Of a stretch of 64,000 bases of DNA, positions 32,394 through 41,440 are shown in pieces. Each line of letters opens with the position of its first letter. Within the stretch, counting starts at the first letter, position 1. The stretch covers positions 3,224,001 through 3,288,000 of the forward strand of contig NZ_CP049862.1 of assembly GCF_011300875.1 (NCBI RefSeq), in the 5' to 3' direction. The position numbers and the translations under genes are program-made. The notes beneath the pieces were generated by a model. It was given only the letters and a program-made list of their open reading frames with translations, had not been told where the DNA came from and did no database searches. Source of the DNA: Sanguibacter sp. HDW7 (lineage in GTDB: Bacteria > Actinomycetota > Actinomycetes > Actinomycetales > Cellulomonadaceae).

Positions 32394-33286
32394 GGCATCT
32401 CGGCACCCGCCGGCGCCTGCGTCGCGGCCCACGACGCGAGCAGCGCGAGCCCGTCCTCCGACGCTGAGCCCGGATCCGCCGTGAAGACGTTCAGCTGGAG
32501 CCCCGCGTCGGCGGGCAGGATGAGCGCCTCGTAGTCGAGCTCCAGCCTCCCGACGACCGGATGATGGAAGACCTTCGTCCCCGACCGGTGGTAGCGGACA
32601 TCGTGCGAGGCCCACAGCTGTCGGAACTCTTCCGACCTGGTCGAGAGCTCGCCCACAAGGTTCGTGAGGCCGACGTCGTACGGGTTGCTGCCGGCCTCGG
32701 CGCGCAGGATCGCCACCGCGTCGTGCGCGATGCGTGCGGTCGCGTCGCCCCAGAAGCGCTCTGCGGCCTCCGGGTCGAGGAACTGGAAGCGCGCGGTGTT
32801 GACCGGCCGTCCCGGGACGGCCGTCGGCGAGTCGTACAGCGGTGAGTAGAGCGCGCGCCCCAGGGGGTTCGCGCCGAGGATGTCGAGGTGACCGTTGCGC
32901 ACGAGCGCGGGCGCGTCACGCAGAGCGTCGAGCGTGCGCTGCACGACGGGACGCAACGACGCGGGTCGGGCACGTCGGGCGCGAGCCCGGCTCGCACCGC
33001 TCGCGTGCGCGGCACGCGCAAGGGCAAAGAGGTGGCCGTGCTCGGCCTCGTCGAGCTGGAGCGCGGCCGCGAGCGCCTCGAGAACCTCCTCCGAGACGCC
33101 GCCGAGGTTCCCGCGTTCCATGCGCGTGTAGTAGTCGACACTGACGCCCGCGAGCATCGCAACCTCCTCGCGGCGCAGCCCGGGGACGCGACGATGACCA
33201 CCGTAGGCAGGCAGCCCCGCTCGGACGGGGGTGAGCCGCGCGCGGCGTGTCGTGAGGAACTCCCGGGTCTCGGCCTTCAGATCCAT
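32378..33286 (-). CDS. XRE-family regulator with MmyB-like ligand domain
   Basis: Encodes 302 residues. Residues about 5-90 hold an XRE helix-turn-helix: VPGLRREEVAMLAGVSVDYY and TRMERGNLGGVSEEVLEALA. The remainder is the MmyB-type PAS-like ligand pocket (NGHLDILGANPLGRALYSPL, NTARFQFLD). Such regulators often control divergent reductases; here the AKR-ADH-AKR operon starts 149 bp away. TACCGT ends seven bases before the ATG, so the message looks leaderless. The chosen start removes 27 unsupported codons. Confidence 0.9.
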   Translation of the reverse strand: MDLKAETREFLTTRRARLTPVRAGLPAYGGHRRVPGLRREEVAMLAGVSVDYYTRMERGNLGGVSEEVLEALAAALQLDEAEHGHLFALARAAHASGASRARARRARPASLRPVVQRTLDALRDAPALVRNGHLDILGANPLGRALYSPLYDSPTAVPGRPVNTARFQFLDPEAAERFWGDATARIAHDAVAILRAEAGSNPYDVGLTNLVGELSTRSEEFRQLWASHDVRYHRSGTKVFHHPVVGRLELDYEALILPADAGLQLNVFTADPGSASEDGLALLASWAATQAPAGAEMPQVDA

Positions 33287-33322
33287 GGCTCGACGGTACG
33301 TCGGGCCACCCCTCGACGGGGA

Positions 33323-33399
33323 GGGCCTGCTGGTACCCCGATCGCGAAGGTCGCGGCCCGGCCGCACGGGGTCCTCGCCAGCGGGGTACCGCCAGGGCC
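33323..33399. promoter_or_regulatory. Paired inverted operator candidates between XRE gene and reductase operon
   Basis: GGGCCTGCTGGTACCCCG (33323-33340) and, inverted, CGGGGTACCGCCAGGGCC (33382-33399) match at 15 of 18 positions. Each also contains a GGTACC core. They flank the centre of the divergent region, as expected for binding sites of the XRE/MmyB regulator. Confidence 0.6.
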
Positions 33400-33435
33400 T
33401 TCCTCGTCGTCGTCGAGATTCGTACCGTCAGAGTC

Positions 33436-34335
33436 ATGACCGATTCTCACGTTCCTCAGATCCCGCTCGGCGGCGGGCTCACGCTCCCTGCCCTCGGCCT
33501 CGGCGTCTTCCAGACGCCGCAGCAGCAGACCGTCGACGCGGTCGCCGAGGCGCTGCGCCTCGGATACCGCCACATCGACACGGCCGCCGCGTACGGCAAC
33601 GAGCGCGAGGTGGGCAAGGCGCTCGCTGCCTCTGGCGTCACCCGCGACGAGGTCATCGTCGAGACGAAGGTCTGGATCAGCGACTACGGGTACGACGCGA
33701 CGCTCCACGCCTTCGAGAAGTCGGCCACCAAGCTCGGCGTCGAGCAGATCGACCTCCTGCTGCTCCACCAGCCGCTGCCCACGCGCTTCGATCTCACCCT
33801 CGACGCCTACCGTGCGCTCGAGACGCTGCTCGCAGACGGAGCGGTCCGCGCGATCGGCGTGAGCAACTTCATGCCTGAGCACCTCCGTCGACTGCTCGAC
33901 ACCGCGTCGGTCGTGCCGGCGGTGAACCAGATCGAGGTGCACCCGTACTTCAGCCAGCCCGAGCTCCGTGCTCTTCACGCCGAGCTCGGGATCCTCACGC
34001 AGGCGTGGTCGCCGATCGGCGGCATCACGTTCTACCCCGGCTACGGCGAGGGACGTCGCTCGACGCTCGAGGACCCGACGATCTCGGCGATCGCCGCCGC
34101 GCACGGCGCGACGCCCGCGCAGGTCATGCTCCGCTGGCACGTGCAGCAGGGACGCTCCGCGATCCCCAAGTCCGTGACTCCTCACCGCATCGCGGAGAAC
34201 CTCGCGATCGACACCTTCGACCTCACGGCCGAGGATCTCGCCGCGATCGACGCCCTCGACACGGGGGTCCGCGGCGGCCCCGACCCTTCGACGATCACCC
34301 TCGAGTCGTTCGGTCGTCCGATCCCCGAGGCCTGA
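33436..34335 (+). CDS. Aldo/keto reductase (2,5-diketogluconate reductase-like)
   Basis: Encodes 299 residues of the AKR (beta/alpha)8 fold. The catalytic tetrad can be traced: Asp in HIDTAAAYGNE, Tyr in the same motif, Lys in VETKVW, and the usual His position in LLLLHQPLP. NADPH-binding is indicated by IPKSVTPHRIAENL. Substrate unknown. TACCGT lies seven bases upstream of the ATG. First gene of a three-gene redox operon under the divergent XRE regulator. Confidence 0.92.
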   Translation: MTDSHVPQIPLGGGLTLPALGLGVFQTPQQQTVDAVAEALRLGYRHIDTAAAYGNEREVGKALAASGVTRDEVIVETKVWISDYGYDATLHAFEKSATKLGVEQIDLLLLHQPLPTRFDLTLDAYRALETLLADGAVRAIGVSNFMPEHLRRLLDTASVVPAVNQIEVHPYFSQPELRALHAELGILTQAWSPIGGITFYPGYGEGRRSTLEDPTISAIAAAHGATPAQVMLRWHVQQGRSAIPKSVTPHRIAENLAIDTFDLTAEDLAAIDALDTGVRGGPDPSTITLESFGRPIPEA

Positions 34336-34370
34336 GTCCCACCCCACCGCCCCACAGAGAGGCACCTTCC

Positions 34371-35417
34371 ATGCGAGCCACTTACATGCACGGCGCGGGC
34401 GACGTCCGCGTCGAGACCGTCCCGGACCCGGTCCTGCACGCTCCGACCGACGCCATCGTCCGCGTCGTCCGCGCCTGCGTGTGCGGGTCCGACCTCCACC
34501 CGTACCACTCGCTCCCGGCCGGGCCCGCCCGACCCATGGGTCACGAGCTCATCGGCGTCGTCGAGGAGGTGGGAGCCGAGGTGCGCACCGTCCGCGTCGG
34601 CGACTTCGTCGTCGCCCCGTTCGCCTTCTCCGACAACACGTGCGTGTTCTGCCGGGAGGGCTTCCAGACGTCGTGCCCGCACGGCGGCTTCTACGGGCGC
34701 CCGGAGACCGGAGGCCTCCAGGCCGAGCTTGCGCGCATCCCGCTCGCCGACGGCAGCCTCGCCGTCGTGCCCGACCTCGACCCGGCGTCGGCGACGGAGA
34801 CGATGCTCCACTCGCTCCTCGCACTGTCCGACGTCTACCTCACCGGGTATCACGCGGCGCTCATGGGTGGGGTCGGCCCACGCACGACCGTCACTGTCGT
34901 CGGTGACGGTGCGGTAGGTCTCTCGGCCGTGCTCGCGTCGCGACGGATGGGAGCTGAGCGCATCATCCTCATGGGACGCCACGTCACCCGCACGGATCTC
35001 GGGCGGCTCTGGGGCGCGACGGACGTCGTCGCAGAGCGCGGCGCGGCCGGTGTCGCACAGGTCATGGACCTCACGGACGGCGAGGGCTCGCACGTCGTGC
35101 TCGAAGCTGTGGGGCACATGCCGGCGTACGAGCAGGCGTACGGAATCGTGCGACCGGGTGGTGTCATCTCGCGCGTCGGCGTCCCGCAGTACGAGTCGGC
35201 GCCCGTCGGGTTCGGCTCGCTGTTCGGCAGGAACGCGCGGCTCGCAGGAGGGCCGGCACCGGTACGCGCCTACCAGGACGCTGCGATCGCGGAGGTCCTC
35301 GCGGGCGACCTCGAGCCAGGGCTCGTCTTCGACCGCACGCTGCCGCTCGTCGATGCCGCCGAAGCGTACCGGCTCATGGATTCACGTGAGTCCCTCAAGG
35401 TGTCGCTGCGTCCCTGA
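34371..35417 (+). CDS. Zinc-dependent alcohol dehydrogenase
   Basis: Encodes 348 residues of the MDR family. Catalytic-zinc residues are in CVCGSDLHPYH near residue 38 and GHELIGVVEEVG near 60. The structural-zinc loop has only three cysteines (NTCVFCREGFQTSC). The coenzyme fold shows VVGDGAVGLSAVLASRRMG near 183. Substrate unknown. AGAGAGG precedes the ATG by about nine bases. Second in the AKR-ADH-AKR operon, 35 bases after the first. Confidence 0.92.
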   Translation: MRATYMHGAGDVRVETVPDPVLHAPTDAIVRVVRACVCGSDLHPYHSLPAGPARPMGHELIGVVEEVGAEVRTVRVGDFVVAPFAFSDNTCVFCREGFQTSCPHGGFYGRPETGGLQAELARIPLADGSLAVVPDLDPASATETMLHSLLALSDVYLTGYHAALMGGVGPRTTVTVVGDGAVGLSAVLASRRMGAERIILMGRHVTRTDLGRLWGATDVVAERGAAGVAQVMDLTDGEGSHVVLEAVGHMPAYEQAYGIVRPGGVISRVGVPQYESAPVGFGSLFGRNARLAGGPAPVRAYQDAAIAEVLAGDLEPGLVFDRTLPLVDAAEAYRLMDSRESLKVSLRP

Positions 35418-35461
35418 GGACGCGGCGGCGCAGCACCACCTCAGCCCGACAGCCCACCTGA

Positions 35462-36570
<1,109 letters not shown>

Positions 36571-36606
36571 TCAGCCGTCCAGTCAGCCCCCTGAGCCTCG
36601 GCGAGG

Positions 36607-37080
36607 TCAGGCCTGCGACGGGTACCCGAAGGAGCTCGCGACCGGCAGCGTCCCGGTGCGCAGGCCGTCGAGGACGAAGCGCTCGTAGTGCGGGACGGGT
36701 TCGGGCAGGGCGTCGAGGGCGTACCAGTCGAGGCCGTCGCACTTGTGCGGCTCCACGATCCGCGGCGTGCCGGCCCAGGTCTCGACGGTCCAGAACCACT
36801 CGATGCGCTGCTCGATGGGCGCGTCGGAGCCGTCGGTGCGCTGCAGGACGGTGAGGAGCCGCAGGTCGGCGACGTCGACGGTCACGCCGAGCTCCTCGGC
36901 GACCTCACGCACCGCGGCCCGGGCGGCGGTCTCCCCGGGCTCGACGTGCCCGGCGGCGCCCGCGACCCAGTGCCCGTCCATGTAGCCGGTGCCGGCGCGG
37001 TGCTGCAGCAGCACCTCCTCGCCCCGTCGCAGGAACACGTAGGAGGCGGGGATGAGGGCGTAGCCCGTGCGTTCGCTCAT
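36607..37080 (-). CDS. NUDIX hydrolase coupled to dnaB
   Basis: Encodes 157 residues. The NUDIX box G-x5-E-x7-REVAEELGV is intact at residues about 44-66. The start overlaps the dnaB stop by four bases (ATGA), so it is translated from the dnaB transcript. Substrate is unknown; a nucleotide-sanitising role would suit its coupling to the replicative helicase but is only an inference. Confidence 0.9.
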   Translation of the reverse strand: MSERTGYALIPASYVFLRRGEEVLLQHRAGTGYMDGHWVAGAAGHVEPGETAARAAVREVAEELGVTVDVADLRLLTVLQRTDGSDAPIEQRIEWFWTVETWAGTPRIVEPHKCDGLDWYALDALPEPVPHYERFVLDGLRTGTLPVASSFGYPSQA

Positions 37081-38441
37081 GCCTGCATGTCCACGAAGCG
37101 CGAGTAGTGGCCCTGGAACGCGACGGTGATCGTGTCGGTGGGGCCGTTACGGTGCTTGGCGACGATGAGGTCGGCCTCGCCCGCGCGCGGCGACTCCTTC
37201 TCGTAGGCGTCCTCGCGGTGCAGGAGGATGACCATGTCAGCGTCCTGCTCGATCGAGCCGGACTCACGCAGATCACTCATCGCGGGCTTCTTGTCGGTGC
37301 GCTGCTCAGGGCCACGGTTGAGCTGCGAGAGCGCGATGACGGGGACCTCGAGCTCCTTGGCGAGGAGCTTGAGGGCACGGGAGAACTCGGAGACCTCCTG
37401 CTGGCGCGACTCGACGCGCTTGCCGGACGTCATGAGCTGCAGGTAGTCGATGACGACGAGCTTGAGGTCGTGGCGCTGCTTGAGGCGGCGGCACTTGGCG
37501 CGGATCTCCATGAGCGACATGTTCGGGGAGTCGTCGATGAACAGCGGGGCCTCGGAGATGCGGCCCATGGTGCCGGCGAGCTTCTGCCAGTCGTCGTCGC
37601 TCATCGAGCCGTTGCGCAGCTTCTGCAGGTGCACGCGCGCCTCGGCGGAGAGCAGACGCATCGTGATCTCGGTCTTGCTCATCTCAAGACTAAAAACAAC
37701 GGCAGCCTGGTTGTTCTTAATTGCCGCGGCGCGCACGAAATCAATGGCGAGGGTCGATTTTCCGATGGCCGGACGGGCGGCGATAACAATCATCTGACCT
37801 GGGTGAAGACCATTAGTCAGCTTATCAAGATCAGCAAATCCGGTCGGCACGCCGACCATGCCCTCGCCGCGGCTTCCCGCGGCCTCGATCTCGTCGACCG
37901 TGGAGCCGAGGACCTCGCCGAGGATGACGTAGTCCTCGGTCGCGCGGGTCTCGGTGACGGCGTAGACCTCGGCCTGGGCGTTGTTGACGATCTCGTCGAC
38001 GTCGCCGCCGTCGGCGGCGTACCCGAGCTGGACGATGCGGGTGCCGGCCTCGACGAGGCGGCGGAGGATGGCGCGCTCGCGCACGATGCGGGCGTAGTAG
38101 CCGGCGTTCGCGGCGGTGGGCACCATCGCGATGAGCTCGTGGATGTAGGGGGCGCCACCGATGCGCCCGACCTCGCCGCGCTTGGTGAGCTCGGCGAGGA
38201 CCGTGATGGCGTCGGCCGGCTCGCCGCGACCGTAGAGGTCCATGATCGCGTCGTAGATGAGCTCGTGGGCGGGCCGGTAGAAGTCGTTGCCCTTGAGCTC
38301 CTCGACGACGTCCGCGATGGCGTCCTTGGAGATGAGCATGCCGCCGAGGACGGACTGCTCGGCGGCGATGTCCTGGGGCGGGGTGCGGTCGAAGGTGCGG
38401 CCTTCGGGGCTGCCGTACTCGTCGTTGTGCTCCGCCGACAT
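37077..38441 (-). CDS. dnaB: Replicative DNA helicase
   Basis: Encodes 454 residues. The N-terminal domain starts PPQDIAAEQSVLGGML. The RecA-like domain has Walker A ARPAIGKST near residue 220, VFSLEMSK, Walker B KLVVIDYLQLM and SDLRESGSIEQDADMV. No intein is present. A tract of about 160 bp over the Walker A region has strikingly low GC and unusual codons (separate entry). The ATG at 38441 has GAGG nine bases upstream; the frame extends 21 codons further without one. A -10-like TAGTGT lies at 38550-38555. Followed by a coupled NUDIX gene. Confidence 0.97.
   Translation of the reverse strand: MSAEHNDEYGSPEGRTFDRTPPQDIAAEQSVLGGMLISKDAIADVVEELKGNDFYRPAHELIYDAIMDLYGRGEPADAITVLAELTKRGEVGRIGGAPYIHELIAMVPTAANAGYYARIVRERAILRRLVEAGTRIVQLGYAADGGDVDEIVNNAQAEVYAVTETRATEDYVILGEVLGSTVDEIEAAGSRGEGMVGVPTGFADLDKLTNGLHPGQMIVIAARPAIGKSTLAIDFVRAAAIKNNQAAVVFSLEMSKTEITMRLLSAEARVHLQKLRNGSMSDDDWQKLAGTMGRISEAPLFIDDSPNMSLMEIRAKCRRLKQRHDLKLVVIDYLQLMTSGKRVESRQQEVSEFSRALKLLAKELEVPVIALSQLNRGPEQRTDKKPAMSDLRESGSIEQDADMVILLHREDAYEKESPRAGEADLIVAKHRNGPTDTITVAFQGHYSRFVDMQA
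37681..37841 (-). other. Low-GC, foreign-codon tract inside dnaB
   Basis: By hand count the tract is about 51% GC against roughly 70% on both sides. Codons 201-253 use TTT, CTT, GAT, AAT, ACT, AGT, ATT, GTT, GGA, AAA and GCA, which are almost absent from neighbouring genes, yet the protein remains a normal DnaB. It is centred on the P-loop. Boundaries are abrupt. It could be a recombination or co-conversion tract, or a nucleotide-level functional element. Confidence 0.85.
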
Positions 38442-38596
38442 GCGCCCCGCCTCTCGTGCGACCCGGTGGCCGCTCCACCGGATCGTCCCTCGAGCCTCGG
38501 ACATCCGGGCTCGGTGGGTGGTCCGGGCCGACGGGCCCGGGACACCCGCACACTACGGCGCGACGGTCCGTGGGGCCAACGTCGTCGTGCACCGAG

Positions 38597-38737
38597 TTAT
38601 CCACAGCGAACTCCACGGTTGTGGAAACAGCCCGTCAGGGAACCCACAGCCTGTGGATCACTCGGGGGATAACATGGGAGCGCGGTGTCACACCGCTTCA
38701 CGATCCGCAAGATTCCGCCGTTCACGCCTGTGGACAG
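38597..38737. promoter_or_regulatory. Cluster of DnaA boxes between dnaB and MATE gene
   Basis: A perfect TTATCCACA lies at 38597-38605. Near-matches on the other strand are TGATCCACA (38652-38660, 8/9) and CTGTCCACA (38729-38737, 8/9 to TTGTCCACA), with a weaker GTTTCCACA at 38620-38628. The 309-bp gap from dnaB to the MATE start (38442-38750) contains no gene. Confidence 0.65.
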
Positions 38738-38750
38738 AAAGTTGTCCTCC

Positions 38751-40091
38751 ATGCGTCCACCAGCTGAACGATCACGTGATCGCGCGCTGGACAGGTCGAT
38801 CCTCGCGCTCGCCGTCCCCGCCCTCGGCGCCCTCGTCGCCGAGCCCGTGTTCGTCCTCGTCGACTCCGCCGTCGTCGGTCACCTCGGCACCGCAGAGCTC
38901 GCCGGGCTCTCCCTAGCGAGCACGATCCTCATGACCGTCGTCGGCCTCTGCGTCTTCCTCGCGTACGCGACGACGGCCGCCGTCTCGCGCCGCGCGGGCG
39001 CGGGCCACCGCGCCGAGGCTCTCCAGGCGGGAATCGACGGGCTGTGGCTCGCGCTCGCCCTCGGCCTCGCCCTCGCGGCCGGGCTCGGTCTCGCGGCTCC
39101 GCACGTCATCGGGCTGCTCGGCGCGGACACGGACGTGGCACGGCACGCGACCGACTACCTGCGCTGGTCCGTGCCGGGGCTGCCCGGCATGCTCGTCGTC
39201 CTCGCGTCGACGGGCGTCCTGCGCGGCATGCTCGACACGCGCACACCGCTGTACGTCGCGGTCGGCGGCGCCATCCTCAACACGGTCCTCAACGTCACGC
39301 TCGTGTGGGGCCTCGGGCTCGGCATCGCCGGCTCGGGCGCGGGCACGGCGGTCGCGCAGCTCGCGATGGCCGTCGTCCTCGTGGTCGTCGTCGTCCGTTT
39401 CGCACGCAGGGAGCGCGTGAGCCTGCGGCCGCAACGAGGCGGCATCTGGGCGTCGGCGCGCGGTGGACTTCCGCTCGTCGTGCGCACGCTCTCGCTGCGG
39501 CTCGCGATCCTCCTCACGGTGTGGGTCGCGACAGGGCTGGGGGCGGTGACGCTCGCGTCGCACCAGGTGGTCAACAGCGTGTGGGGCCTCACGGCGTTCG
39601 CGCTCGACGCCCTCGCGATCGCCGCGCAGGCACTCGTCGGCCACGGCCTCGGCGCGGGCGACACGGCGCGGGTCCGCACGGTCCTGCGGCGCACGCTGCA
39701 GTGGGGTCTCGGCGCCGGCGCCGTCCTCGGCGTGATCGTCGCGGCGGCGTCACCGCTGCTCGCGCCGCTGTTCACCGAGGACGCGGAGGTGCGTCGCGCG
39801 GTGGTCGCGGGCCTCGTGACGACGTCCGTGCTGCTGCCGCTCGCGGGCTGGGTGTTCGTGCTCGACGGCGTGCTCATCGGTGCGGGCGACGGTCGCTACC
39901 TCGCCTGGGCGGGCATGGCCACGCTCGTCGCGTACGTGCCGTGCGCGCTCGCCGTGCGCGCGTGGGCGCCGTCCGGGGCGTGGGGGGTCGTGTGGCTGTG
40001 GCTCGCGTTCAGCGGCGTGTTCATGCTGGCGCGGGCGCTGACGACAGGTCTGCGCGCGCGCACGACGGCGTGGATGGTCACGGGTTCCTGA
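38751..40091 (+). CDS. MATE-family (DinF-like) multidrug/cation exporter
   Basis: Encodes 446 residues with about twelve hydrophobic segments in two related halves. Family stretches include EPVFVLVDSAVVGHLGTAELAG near residue 33, RGMLDTRTPLYVAVGGAILN near 160 and SHQVVNSVWGLTAFALDALAIAAQ near 270. It likely exports drugs or toxic cations by sodium or proton antiport. The ATG at 38751 is chosen because the 22-codon extension crosses DnaA boxes and has no ribosome site. Monocistronic. Confidence 0.92.
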   Translation: MRPPAERSRDRALDRSILALAVPALGALVAEPVFVLVDSAVVGHLGTAELAGLSLASTILMTVVGLCVFLAYATTAAVSRRAGAGHRAEALQAGIDGLWLALALGLALAAGLGLAAPHVIGLLGADTDVARHATDYLRWSVPGLPGMLVVLASTGVLRGMLDTRTPLYVAVGGAILNTVLNVTLVWGLGLGIAGSGAGTAVAQLAMAVVLVVVVVRFARRERVSLRPQRGGIWASARGGLPLVVRTLSLRLAILLTVWVATGLGAVTLASHQVVNSVWGLTAFALDALAIAAQALVGHGLGAGDTARVRTVLRRTLQWGLGAGAVLGVIVAAASPLLAPLFTEDAEVRRAVVAGLVTTSVLLPLAGWVFVLDGVLIGAGDGRYLAWAGMATLVAYVPCALAVRAWAPSGAWGVVWLWLAFSGVFMLARALTTGLRARTTAWMVTGS

Positions 40092-40119
40092 CCCGACGCC
40101 CCCTCTCTCACCCTTCCCC

Positions 40120-40168
40120 ACGGATTGACGCTCTCCCCCGGTCCGACGGGGGGAGAGCGTCGATCCGT
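40120..40168. repeat. Palindromic element, family A copy 3
   Basis: ACGGATTGACGCTCTCCCCC at 40120-40139 pairs with 40149-40168 at 19 of 20 positions, and the one difference is a G-T wobble. It lies between MATE and VOC genes on the same strand and could act as a terminator there. Confidence 0.8.
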
Positions 40169-40189
40169 CGAGCAACGGATCGGCGTCGC

Positions 40190-40195
40190 TACGCT
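40190..40195 (+). promoter_or_regulatory. Leaderless -10 element of VOC gene
   Basis: TACGCT, six bases, then the ATG at 40202; no ribosome site. Confidence 0.55.
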
Positions 40196-40201
40196 CGGCG
40201 C

Positions 40202-40672
40202 ATGACCGACACGACCGACACCCCGCCCGCTGCAGCGCCTTCGGACGCGACGAGCCACCCCGCACCCCGTCTCGCCCTGCAGGAGATCGTGGTCGACTGC
40301 GCCGACCCCGCTGCTCTCGCCCAGTTCTGGGCCGGCCTGCTGCGCACGCGTTGGGTCCTGCAGCACGAGGGGTGGGCCGTGGTCGACGCGGACCCGCTGT
40401 TCCTCGCGTTCCAGCAGGTCCCGGAGCCCAAGAGCTCTCCGAAGAACCGCCTGCACCTCGACGTGCTCGCCACGGATGCGGACGCGGAGGCCGCACGCGC
40501 TGTCGCGCTCGGGGCGACGCTCGCGGGCGGTCGGGAGATCGGGGACGACGGCGACGGGTACGTCGTCCTGCGCGACCCGGAGGGCAACGAGTTCTGCCTC
40601 GTCGTCGACAACGGCGGCGGCTGGACGGCGGGAACGCGTGCGGCGCTCGACGAGCGAGGCACGGAGGGCTGA
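40202..40672 (+). CDS. VOC-superfamily (glyoxalase-like) protein
   Basis: Encodes 156 residues. After a polar 25-residue lead, LQEIVVDCADPAALAQFWAG begins a vicinal-oxygen-chelate fold, with NRLHLDVLATDADAE and a C-terminal RDPEGNEFCLV, the usual glutamate metal-ligand motif. Several actinobacterial paralogues have no assigned substrate; this one is not distinguishable further. Monocistronic, flanked on both sides by family A palindromes. Confidence 0.88.
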   Translation: MTDTTDTPPAAAPSDATSHPAPRLALQEIVVDCADPAALAQFWAGLLRTRWVLQHEGWAVVDADPLFLAFQQVPEPKSSPKNRLHLDVLATDADAEAARAVALGATLAGGREIGDDGDGYVVLRDPEGNEFCLVVDNGGGWTAGTRAALDERGTEG

Positions 40673-40695
40673 CTCCCCGCTCGACCCACCACCAC

Positions 40696-40748
40696 GACGG
40701 ATCGACGCAGCACCCCCGTTCGATGGGAGGAACGCATCAGTCCGTCGG
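40696..40748. repeat. Palindromic element, family A copy 4 (degenerate)
   Basis: Arms GACGGATCGACGC (40696-40708) and GCATCAGTCCGTC (40734-40746) pair imperfectly (about 10 of 13, counting no wobble). It lies between the convergent VOC and membrane-protein genes, 530 bp from copy 3. Confidence 0.6.
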
Positions 40749-40793
40749 GAGGTACGGGCGCCGGAAGCCGCGTGGGTACCGGGGAGCAGCGCC

Positions 40794-41324
40794 TCAAGCA
40801 GGGGGCAGGGGGCGTGCGAGCCCGACGGGGCCGGTGCGGCGGGCGTCGCGGACGAGCACGCCGACGAGCGCGAGCAGCGCCGCTCCGGAGAGGAGATGGA
40901 GCGGCAGGCCCCATGTCGAGCTGTCGGCGCCGCTGGTGCCGTACGTGTCGGCGAGCGCCGTGCCGGGCCCGAAGCTCGCCATGAAGTAGGCGGGCGAGCC
41001 GGCGGCGAGCATCCCGAGGAACCATGCGGCGACGAGGCAGGGACGCGGTGCAGCGGAGAGCCACGTGATGAGCGCGAGCACGAGCGCGAGGAGCACGCCG
41101 CCGACGAGCACCCCGAGCGTCACCCAGGTACCGAGCGAGTCGTGGTTCGCCTCGACGTCGTCGATGATGCGCGCGAGCGAGCGGCCGGGCGCGGCCGCGA
41201 GCGGGTTGAGGACGAGGGCCTGGACGGCGGCCACGGCCGCGTAGAGGGTGACGAGCACCAGACCGACGACGGCGACGACGCGCGCGCGACGCGCCTGACC
41301 GGGTCGTACGAGATGGCCTGCCAT
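40794..41324 (-). CDS. Small four-helix membrane protein of unknown function
   Basis: Encodes 176 residues. Hydrophobic segments lie at about 16-40, 68-92, 96-118 and 138-160, with a basic N-terminus and a Pro/Arg tail. No motif is recognised. TAGCGT at 41336-41331 is six bases from the ATG, so the transcript seems leaderless. The gene is probably real because of that promoter and the continuous membrane pattern, but its function is unknown. Confidence 0.7.
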   Translation of the reverse strand: MAGHLVRPGQARRARVVAVVGLVLVTLYAAVAAVQALVLNPLAAAPGRSLARIIDDVEANHDSLGTWVTLGVLVGGVLLALVLALITWLSAAPRPCLVAAWFLGMLAAGSPAYFMASFGPGTALADTYGTSGADSSTWGLPLHLLSGAALLALVGVLVRDARRTGPVGLARPLPPA

Positions 41325-41330
41325 CCGCCC

Positions 41331-41336
41331 ACGCTA
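41331..41336 (-). promoter_or_regulatory. Leaderless -10 element of membrane-protein gene
   Basis: Minus-strand TAGCGT followed by six bases and the ATG at 41324. Confidence 0.5.
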
Positions 41337-41396
41337 GGACGACGCCACGACCCCGAGCATCCGACCTTGGGATGATTTCGTCCCGTTACGAGGGAT

Positions 41397-41436
41397 GTGG
41401 ACGTGACGCGCCGGAGCACGGGCGGGTCACGTCCAC
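41397..41436 (-). terminator. Hairpin after ADP-ribosylglycohydrolase gene
   Basis: Perfect 11-bp arms GTGGACGTGAC (41397-41407) and GTCACGTCCAC (41426-41436) begin four bases beyond the stop codon. No U-tract. Confidence 0.65.
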
Positions 41437-41440
41437 GGGC

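Noticed and set aside
37077-38441. An intein in dnaB
   Set aside because: The DnaB reading frame is uninterrupted across the P-loop and Walker B regions at normal length; only a base-composition anomaly remains.
38442-38750. Chromosomal origin of replication (oriC)
   Set aside because: There are too few DnaA boxes, no AT-rich unwinding stretch, and no dnaA or dnaN next to it.
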